Positions 50,324-57,127 of a stretch of DNA of 57,127 nt are shown one piece after another. Every line of letters begins with the position of its first letter. The stretch's first letter is position 1. The notes under the pieces were generated by a model. The model worked only from the letters and a program-made list of their open reading frames with translations, was not told the DNA's origin and did no database searches. The stretch comes from Antribacter soli (GTDB lineage: Bacteria; Actinomycetota; Actinomycetes; Actinomycetales; Cellulomonadaceae): positions 1 to 57,127 of the forward strand of contig NZ_JAKGSG010000063.1 of NCBI RefSeq assembly GCF_021568775.1. Direction: 5' to 3'. A program made the translations under genes and the position numbers.

Positions 50324-51457
50324 CTAGGCGTACGGGTCGGTCAGCGCGAAAGGCGTCCGGGCGGCGTCGAGTGCCTCAGCGGGGAAGGACTCGCCGGGCG
50401 TGTAGTACCGCGACCGGGTTCGCCCCACCGATTCCAGGATCCGCAGCGCGACCAGGTCCCGCAGGTCGCGCTGCGCCTGCTGACGGCTCAGGTTCTCCGC
50501 GTGCTCGTAGCGAGCCCGGCGGACCCGGCCGGAGAGCGCGACGTCATGAAGCGCCGTGACCATCCGCTGGTCAAGGCCCGACTGTCCCGCGAACCTGTCG
50601 AGCTCCACGAGCACCCGAGCCGAGCGCTCCAGCCGGCGCTGCACCGACTGCGTCTGCTGGTGCGAGGCGACCAGGTTGAACCGCACCCACTCGCCGACGT
50701 CCTGGTCGGGCAGGTAGGTCGCACCACGGGCCGTCAGCACGCGGTAGTACTCCCACGTGTTTCCCGGTCGCCCGAGCCACGCCTCGATCGACGAGAACTC
50801 CGGGGACAGCACGCCCGACCGAGCTGTGACCAGGGTCTGCAACGACCGGGACATCCGTCCATTGCCGTCGGCCCAGGGGTGGATGGACACCAGGTGCAGG
50901 TGCGCCATCGCCGCCCGCACGACCGGGTGGGTCGCGTCGTCCTCGTTGAGCCGGTCCACGAGCTCGGTCATCAGACCCGGGACCTCTTCGGCAGCCGGCG
51001 CCGTGTACGAGGCGATCGACGGATCGCGGGCATCCGTGACGTACACGGGCCCAGGGCGCCACTGGCCGGCCGGGCGGCGTCTCGTGTGGTGATGCCCCTG
51101 CAGCATCCAGTGGAGCGCGTTGAGAAACCCCTTGCTGTACGCGAAGTCGGGGGCCTCGTGCAGCGACTGGATGTAGGTCATCATCCGCTGGTACGCGAGG
51201 GTCTCGTCACGGTTCTCCTCGGTCACGTCGACGTCCCGCTCGCCGTCCATCAGGTCGGCCACGTCCACCGTGGACACCCGGAACCCCTCGATCGAGTTCG
51301 ACGCCGCGACCGCGTCGGCGGCGAGGAAGCGCCGGAGTCCGTCGGTCCACTTGGCGGGAGTGGACCGGACCGCCAGGCGCAGGTCCTCGCGGGCAGCGTC
51401 GATCTCGGCGAGCACTCGCTCGTCGTTCGCCGTCAGCCGTGGGGTGGGAAAGAGCAC
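50324..51457 (-). CDS. Fic family protein with N-terminal inhibitory motif
   Basis: The 377-residue protein carries an AMPylation-type Fic motif, HPWADGNGRMSR, at residues 193-204, complete including the catalytic His and the GNGR anion loop. An inhibitory helix motif SNSIEG (residues 53-58, S-x-x-x-E-G) precedes it, so it belongs to class II. The C-terminal 150 residues contain a winged-helix-like segment (EHAENLSRQQAQRDLRDLVALRILES) typical of Fic-HTH proteins. GTG 51457 has no ribosome site, and TAGAGT is six bases upstream. It could modify a cellular protein or act as a regulator; no toxin-antitoxin partner gene is beside it. Confidence 0.88.
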   Translation of the reverse strand: MLFPTPRLTANDERVLAEIDAAREDLRLAVRSTPAKWTDGLRRFLAADAVAASNSIEGFRVSTVDVADLMDGERDVDVTEENRDETLAYQRMMTYIQSLHEAPDFAYSKGFLNALHWMLQGHHHTRRRPAGQWRPGPVYVTDARDPSIASYTAPAAEEVPGLMTELVDRLNEDDATHPVVRAAMAHLHLVSIHPWADGNGRMSRSLQTLVTARSGVLSPEFSSIEAWLGRPGNTWEYYRVLTARGATYLPDQDVGEWVRFNLVASHQQTQSVQRRLERSARVLVELDRFAGQSGLDQRMVTALHDVALSGRVRRARYEHAENLSRQQAQRDLRDLVALRILESVGRTRSRYYTPGESFPAEALDAARTPFALTDPYA

Positions 51458-51488
51458 CGACTCACTCTAGGTTGAAACAATCACCGCG

Positions 51489-52601
51489 TCAATGCGTCTC
51501 GAAGTCCGACTTCCGGATGCGGGCGTGGACGCCCTTGACGACGTCGACCACCTGGGAGATGTCGAAGTCGGTCGCCGCACTCAGGTAGGCGTAGGCGTGG
51601 GCCGGCGCCATGCCGTAGCGAGCGCCGAGCAGCGCGATCGCGGCGCGCACGCAGTCCTGGACGGCCACGTCGAGGTCCCGGTCGAGCCCCGTCGGCACGA
51701 GGAACTCGGCCGTCTCGGCGACCGGCCCGACGAGCTCGCCGAACGCGGCGACGGCGTCGTCGGCCGGGATCACGTCGAACGCGAGCCGGGCGCGCAGCGA
51801 AGCCTCGAAGGCCGTCAGGGCGACCTCGCCATCGCCCTGCGCGAAGTGCGGGTCTCCGACATAGGCGAGCGCTCCGTCCACCTGCACCGGCAGGTACAGC
51901 GTGGCGCCCGCGGTGAGCAGGTTGATGTCGAGGTTGCCGCCGAACCGGCCCGGCGGGACGGAGTGCGGGCGCTCGTCCCCGGCCGCCGCGACGCCCATGA
52001 TCCCGAGGAACGGATGCAGGTCGAAGCCGACGGTGGCCGACGACCCGGGGGCGAGCGGGAGGCGACCGCGTCCGGCGTCGTCCACCGTGGCGAAGACGCT
52101 CACGATGCCCTCGCCGCCGGCCGGGTACTCCCCCGGCAGCGCGCCGCGGCCGTGCCGGTTGGAGATGACGCCGTACGGGACGCGCGGCACGGTCTCCAGG
52201 ACGCGGATCGCGAGGAGGTCGCCCGGGCGGGCGCCGCGCACCGCGACCGGGCCGGTCACGACGTGGCCGCCGTGTGCCCCGGGGACGTCCACCAGGCCCG
52301 GGACGCGCGGCCCGAGGCGCGAGGTCCGGGCCCCCGCGAGCGCGACCGCGTCCTCGAGCACCGCGTCCTCGGCGACCCCGCGCTCGGCGAAGTAGGCCAG
52401 CGGGTCACCGCCCTGGTCCTCCAGGATCCCCTCGTGGGACAGGGCGTCCACCACGACCTCGTCGCCCGGGTCCACCGTGAGCACGGGAGTGTCGGCCGCG
52501 CACGGCAGCCGTCCCCAGTAGGCGGTGTCGACGGTGGTGGGCAGGTACGCGGCGCCCGCCGGGACGGCGGTACCGGGCTGGAGGATCTGCTGCTGGCGCA
52601 C
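51489..52601 (-). CDS. Acetamidase/formamidase family protein
   Basis: The 370-residue protein matches the FmdA_AmdA family: DPGDEVVVDALSHEGILEDQGGDPLAYF, HVVTGPVAVRGARPGDLLAIRVLE, GFDLHPFLGIMGVA, RFGGNLDINLLTAGATLYLPVQVDGALAYVGDPHFAQGDGE. It hydrolyses short amides, releasing ammonia. GTG 52601 has no ribosome site, and TACGGT lies six bases upstream. It stands next to the DoxX gene on the same strand, upstream of Fic and the amidase. Confidence 0.87.
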   Translation of the reverse strand: MRQQQILQPGTAVPAGAAYLPTTVDTAYWGRLPCAADTPVLTVDPGDEVVVDALSHEGILEDQGGDPLAYFAERGVAEDAVLEDAVALAGARTSRLGPRVPGLVDVPGAHGGHVVTGPVAVRGARPGDLLAIRVLETVPRVPYGVISNRHGRGALPGEYPAGGEGIVSVFATVDDAGRGRLPLAPGSSATVGFDLHPFLGIMGVAAAGDERPHSVPPGRFGGNLDINLLTAGATLYLPVQVDGALAYVGDPHFAQGDGEVALTAFEASLRARLAFDVIPADDAVAAFGELVGPVAETAEFLVPTGLDRDLDVAVQDCVRAAIALLGARYGMAPAHAYAYLSAATDFDISQVVDVVKGVHARIRKSDFETH

Positions 52602-52631
52602 GGGGTCACCGTACCCAACCGCCAGGGGCCG

Positions 52632-53105
52632 TCAGTCCCGTGCCGGACGAGGCCGCGCACCGCGCAGATACCACGCCAGGACCGCGCCGGTCGCCGCCAG
52701 GAAGATCAGCTGCATGAGCGTGCGCGGCAGCAGCTCGTCGTACCACGGCACCCCGACACCCTCGAGGGCGTAGTACACGTTGGCCGGGAACATCACTACC
52801 AGCAGAGCCGTCAGCCCCGCGGCCGCCCACGGGACGGTGCGGCGCAGCAGCAGCCCGACGGCGCCCGCCAGCTCCAGCACGCCCGTGACGGTGACGAGCA
52901 CGCCCGGGTTCGGCAGTGCCGGCGGGACCATGTCGATGAGCTCCTGACGCAGGCCGATGAAGTGGGCTCCGCCCGTCATCAGGAACATGACGGCCAGCCC
53001 GCCGCGGAGCGCGACCGGCCAGGGCCGCAGCCGGGCGACCCCTGCGGCACCTGCGACCAGCAGCGCCGACGTGACGACGACGAGGGCGATGAGCGGTTCC
53101 ACGGT
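52632..53105 (-). CDS. DoxX family membrane protein
   Basis: The 157-residue protein has four spans: EPLIALVVVTSALLVAGAA, ALRGGLAVMFLMTGGAHFIG, LVTVTGVLELAGAVGLLL and TLMQLIFLAATGAVLAWYL. The GGAHF and ELAGAVGLLL motifs place it in the DoxX/DoxD-like family, linked to redox and thiosulfate or oxidative-stress complexes in other bacteria. GTG 53105 fits a GGGAAGG site; a GTG six bases earlier is too close to it. The promoter is buried in a 20-bp perfect palindrome, so regulation by a dimeric repressor is likely. No regulator gene is adjacent. Confidence 0.83.
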   Translation of the reverse strand, partial: TVEPLIALVVVTSALLVAGAAGVARLRPWPVALRGGLAVMFLMTGGAHFIGLRQELIDMVPPALPNPGVLVTVTGVLELAGAVGLLLRRTVPWAAAGLTALLVVMFPANVYYALEGVGVPWYDELLPRTLMQLIFLAATGAVLAWYLRGARPRPARD

Positions 53106-53140
53106 GAGCACCTTCCCGAGTCCTGGCCGAACGCGCCGAG

Positions 53141-53190
53141 TTGGATACCAGCACTCTCCAATAATGGAGAGTGCTGGTATCCAATGTCAA
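53141..53190 (-). promoter_or_regulatory. doxX promoter inside a 20-bp perfect palindrome
   Basis: On the minus strand TTGACA (53190-53185) and CATTAT (53166-53161) are 18 bases apart. Bases 53141-53160 (TTGGATACCAGCACTCTCCA) are the exact complement of 53165-53184, with a 4-base centre (ATAA) that coincides with the -10. The arms cover the spacer, the -10 and the expected transcription start, the layout of a strong operator for a MarR/HxlR/TetR-like repressor. Confidence 0.65.
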
Positions 53191-53256
53191 GGCGTCCCAC
53201 TCCGACCTGGCGGGCCGCCCTGCGCCCGCCCGTGCGCCTGCGCCTGCCCGTGCGCC

Positions 53257-53387
53257 TGCGCACATGACTTCGGCACCTTGTCGTCGGGTCGGCACATCGA
53301 AGTGCCGACCCGCGCGGCGCTGGGCGGGGCGGCCCCCCCCCCCCCCCCCCCCCCCCCCCACGACAAGGTGCCGAAGTCATGTGCGCA
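53257..53387. repeat. Nested long inverted repeat after leuA
   Basis: The outer arms 53257-53284 (beginning TGCGCACATGACTTCGGCAC) and 53360-53387 are perfectly complementary over 28 bp. Inside, CGGGTCGGCAC (53285-53295) pairs with 53302-53312, and the remainder holds a G/C-rich stretch and a long C tract. It lies 28 bp after the leuA stop and may include its terminator. Just outside, CCCGTGCGCCTGCG repeats with an 18-bp period (53229, 53247). Confidence 0.85.
53333..53359. repeat. 27-base poly(C) tract
   Basis: An uninterrupted run of 27 C residues lies inside the long inverted repeat, directly against its right arm. Such tracts are slippage-prone. The exact count may be a sequencing or assembly approximation. 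Confidence 0.8.
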
Positions 53388-53415
53388 ACCAGCGACCAGC
53401 GACGCGCGATCCCGG

Positions 53416-55353
<1,938 letters not shown>

Positions 55354-55416
55354 TCACTGTACCCCGGGCGCCGGTCGCGGGGTTCACTGTCCACATTCCG
55401 GCGCGGCGACCACCAC

Positions 55417-56634
55417 TCAGACGCGCTTGGTCTCCAGGAACTCGGCGATGCGGCCGATCGCCTCCTCCAGCTGCTCCACTGCGGGGAGCATGACGAGCCT
55501 GAAGTGGTCCGGCCGCACCCAGTTGAACCCCGTCCCGTGCGTCACGAGGATCTTCTTCTCGCGCAGCAGCTCGAGCACGAGCTTCTCGTCGTCGTCCACC
55601 GGGTAGACGGCGGGGTCGAGCCGAGGGAAGCAGTAGAGCGCTCCCTGGGGCACCACCGTGGAGACGCCCGGGATCTCGTCGAGCAGCCGCACGGCCAGGT
55701 CCCGCTGCTCGCGCAGCCGCCCGCCGGGCAGCACCAGGTCCTCGATGGACTGGTGCCCGCCGAGCGCGGTCTGGATGGCATGCTGCGCGGGCACGTTGGC
55801 GCACATCCGCATGTTCGACAGCAGCGTCAGGCCCTCGAGGAAGTCCTTCGCAAGGTGCCGCGGCCCGGTGAGCACCACCCAGCCGGACCGGAACCCGGCC
55901 ACGCGGTACGACTTTGACAGGCCGGAGAACGTCAGGCACAGCACGTCGTCGCCGGCGAAGGTGGCGGTGTGGTGGTGCACGGCCCCGTCGAACAGGATCT
56001 TCTCGTAGATCTCGTCCGACAGGAGCACCAGGTCGTGCTTCCGGGCGATCTCGACGAGGGCCTGCACCGTCTCGGCGGAGTACACCGCGCCGGTGGGGTT
56101 GTTCGGGTTGATCACCACGAGCGCCTTCGTGCGCGCCGTGATGCGCGACTCCAGGTCCGCCAGGTCGGGCGCCCAGCCGTTCGCCTCGTCGCACAGGTAG
56201 TGCACGGGCGTGCCGCCGGTGAGCGACACCGCGCCGGTCCACAGGGGGTAGTCCGGCGCGGGGACGAGCACCTCGTCGCCGTCGTCGACGAGCGCCTGCA
56301 GCACCATCGTGATCATCTCGGACACGCCGTTGCCGATGAACACGTCGTCCACCGTCACGTCGGCCAGGCCCCGGCCCTGGTAGTACTGGGCGACGGCGGT
56401 CCGCGCGGTGTAGATGCCGCGGGAGTCGCTGTACCCCTGGGCGTCGGGCAGGTGGTGGATGATGTCCTGCAGGATCGAGTCGGGTGCCTCGAAGCCGAAC
56501 GGCGCCGGGTTGCCGATGTTCAGCTTGAGGATCCGGTGCCCCTCCGCCTCGAGGCGCTCGGCCTCGACGAGGATGGGGCCGCGCACGTCGTAACGGACGT
56601 GCTGGAGCTTGCGGGACTGGCCGATGTGACGCAC
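55417..56634 (-). CDS. alaA: AlaA-type alanine/pyruvate aminotransferase
   Basis: The 405-residue class-I PLP aminotransferase has VRYDVRGPILVEAERLEAEGHRILKLNIGNPAPFGFEAPDSI, diagnostic of AlaA. Others are VFIGNGVSEMITMVLQALVD, VVINPNNPTGAVYSAETV, the PLP Lys in FSGLSKSYRVAGFRSGW, and NMRMCANVPAQHAIQTAL. It makes alanine from pyruvate and glutamate. GTG 56634 has no ribosome site, and CAGAAT lies six bases upstream, suggesting leaderless transcription. It ends 80 bp before the leuA leader ORF on the same strand. Some actinobacterial homologues also act on valine-related substrates. Confidence 0.9.
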   Translation of the reverse strand: MRHIGQSRKLQHVRYDVRGPILVEAERLEAEGHRILKLNIGNPAPFGFEAPDSILQDIIHHLPDAQGYSDSRGIYTARTAVAQYYQGRGLADVTVDDVFIGNGVSEMITMVLQALVDDGDEVLVPAPDYPLWTGAVSLTGGTPVHYLCDEANGWAPDLADLESRITARTKALVVINPNNPTGAVYSAETVQALVEIARKHDLVLLSDEIYEKILFDGAVHHHTATFAGDDVLCLTFSGLSKSYRVAGFRSGWVVLTGPRHLAKDFLEGLTLLSNMRMCANVPAQHAIQTALGGHQSIEDLVLPGGRLREQRDLAVRLLDEIPGVSTVVPQGALYCFPRLDPAVYPVDDDEKLVLELLREKKILVTHGTGFNWVRPDHFRLVMLPAVEQLEEAIGRIAEFLETKRV

Positions 56635-56663
56635 GGGTGGATTCTGCCACCCTCGCCGGCTGC

Positions 56664-57127
56664 CTACCGCCGGCTTCGCAGCGCGGCGTCGACCGCCGGG
56701 TCGCCGAGCGCGCCCAGCCAGTCCAGGAGCGCCGGGTACGTGGACGGGTTGGCGGCGACCTGCGGGCGCAGGTGGGGCGCCTCCTGGACGATCAGGGCCA
56801 GGTCCGCGAGCGGCGTCGCGGGGTCGAGCGCCCGCGCGGCCGTCCAGCGCGGCGCGGCCGCCACGGGTGGCATCACGGCGGTCTCGCCGGAGATCACCTG
56901 CGTGTCCTGAACGGCCTGGCTGCCCGACGCCGGCCGGGTTACCTGCGTGTCATACCCCGCCTGGGGCGCGGCCTCCCGGGCGGGGGCGGCGGCCTGGGCA
57001 GGCGCGGCCTGGGCGGGCGCGGCCGGCTGGGCGGGGGCGACCGGCTGGGCGGGGGCGACCGGCTGGGCGGGGGCGACCGGCTGGGCGGGGGCGACCGGCT
57101 GGGCGGGCGCGGCCGGCTGGGCGGGCG
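56664..57127 (-). CDS. Variant leucine-rich repeat protein, C-terminal part (5' end outside window)
   Basis: The frame is open to the window edge, so the N-terminus is missing; 154 codons and the stop are visible. The upstream part is low-complexity Pro/Ala/Gln (repeats of PAQPVA), then [21 protein letters not shown], then the C-terminal domain [50 protein letters not shown], recognised as the variant leucine-rich repeat/LRV module found at the ends of actinobacterial proteins. DTQV occurs twice and may resemble phosphorylation (FHA-binding) TQ motifs. The start at 56897 suggested by a GTG is rejected because the frame and composition continue upstream. Function is unknown. Confidence 0.7.
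   Translation of the reverse strand, partial: PAQPAAPAQPVAPAQPVAPAQPVAPAQPVAPAQPAAPAQAAPAQAAAPAREAAPQAGYDTQVTRPASGSQAVQDTQVISGETAVMPPVAAAPRWTAARALDPATPLADLALIVQEAPHLRPQVAANPSTYPALLDWLGALGDPAVDAALRSRR
57025..57127 (-). repeat. 18-bp tandem repeats encoding (PAQPVA)n
   Basis: GGCTGGGCGGGGGCGACC occurs exactly at 57025, 57043, 57061 and 57079, then as a variant at 57097, and continues to the window edge. A 15-bp relative lies upstream (about 56991-57020). Copy number is likely variable, and the count may be affected by assembly. Confidence 0.85.

Noticed and set aside
50324-51457. Fic-antitoxin (FicTA) module
   Set aside because: No small antitoxin gene is adjacent; the inhibitory motif is within the same protein (class II).
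47633-51475. A 1280-codon plus-strand open frame
   Set aside because: It spans five well-supported minus-strand genes and their promoters and shows no domain; a product of high GC and few stop codons.
53333-53359. Poly(C) tract as a phase-variable coding tract
   Set aside because: Open frames through it have no family support, and it lies between the leuA end and the doxX promoter inside a hairpin; a coding role is not supported.
56991-57127. CRISPR array at the right edge
   Set aside because: The 15-18 bp units are adjacent without spacers and are in frame with a coding sequence; it is a coding tandem repeat.

Overview
The window is a stretch of a very GC-rich actinobacterial chromosome (well over 70% GC by eye). 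It has dense operons with ATGA/GTGA start-stop overlaps, frequent GTG and TTG starts, Zur and IdeR/DtxR boxes of actinobacterial type, and many genes that appear to start without a leader. Gene content (maltose importer without its own ATPase, alpha-glucosidase, variant leucine-rich repeat protein, DUF2332, DUF4383) suggests a Micrococcales soil organism of the Cellulomonadaceae/Promicromonosporaceae type; that placement is inference. No tRNA, rRNA, CRISPR array, insertion sequence or prophage was recognised.

Layout. 0.1-7.7 kb: alpha-glucoside module (malE-malF-malG on the minus strand, a divergent LacI regulator and a GH13 alpha-glucosidase on the plus strand), with a carboxymuconolactone decarboxylase-family gene downstream. 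7.7-9.3 kb: a WXG100-like/DUF6973 protein followed by a lipoprotein, a possible secreted effector with its partner. 9.4-11.9 kb: polar amino-acid ABC importer. 12.0-13.8 kb: dusB and a DUF488 gene. 13.9-18.1 kb: FAD oxidase, 2-oxoadipate dioxygenase/decarboxylase (hglS) and a piperideine-6-carboxylate/aminoadipate-semialdehyde dehydrogenase, which together look like lysine catabolism. 18.3-19.7 kb: glycyl-tRNA synthetase. 19.8-23.0 kb: znuACB-zur. 23.0-27.1 kb: iron-siderophore importer with two IdeR boxes. 27.2-31.4 kb: uppS, recO, a membrane protein and cytochrome bd oxidase (cydAB, short CydB).

31.5-47.6 kb is a purine salvage and degradation region: MobA-like nucleotidyltransferase, a four-gene NMT1/THI5-type ABC importer, guanine deaminase, an unrelated DUF2332 gene, then one roughly 10.2 kb tightly coupled operon (uraD-uraH-uricase-allB-pucG-allantoate amidohydrolase-rpiR-xanthine dehydrogenase FAD subunit-fused FeS/Mo subunit). 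Read in order it takes guanine and xanthine through urate, hydroxyisourate, OHCU and allantoin to allantoate, ureidoglycine and glycine. 47.7-53.1 kb holds DUF4383, a metallophosphoesterase, an amidase, a Fic protein, an acetamidase/formamidase and a DoxX protein. 53.1-57.1 kb holds leuA with a leucine-rich leader peptide, an AlaA-type aminotransferase, and the 3' part of a variant leucine-rich repeat protein that runs off the window.

The most unusual material is non-coding or quasi-coding: a 66-bp perfect-stem palindromic element inserted in frame inside uraH, with a diverged sibling at 13.9 kb; a set of 18-30 bp near-perfect inverted repeats between genes; a nested hairpin carrying a 27-base C tract; a 20-bp perfect palindrome laid over the doxX promoter; a hairpin that would sequester the ribosome binding site of the first gene; and a recurring -10-like hexamer placed 6-7 bases before the start codon of many operon-leading genes, implying widespread leaderless transcription, including at Zur- and IdeR-controlled promoters.
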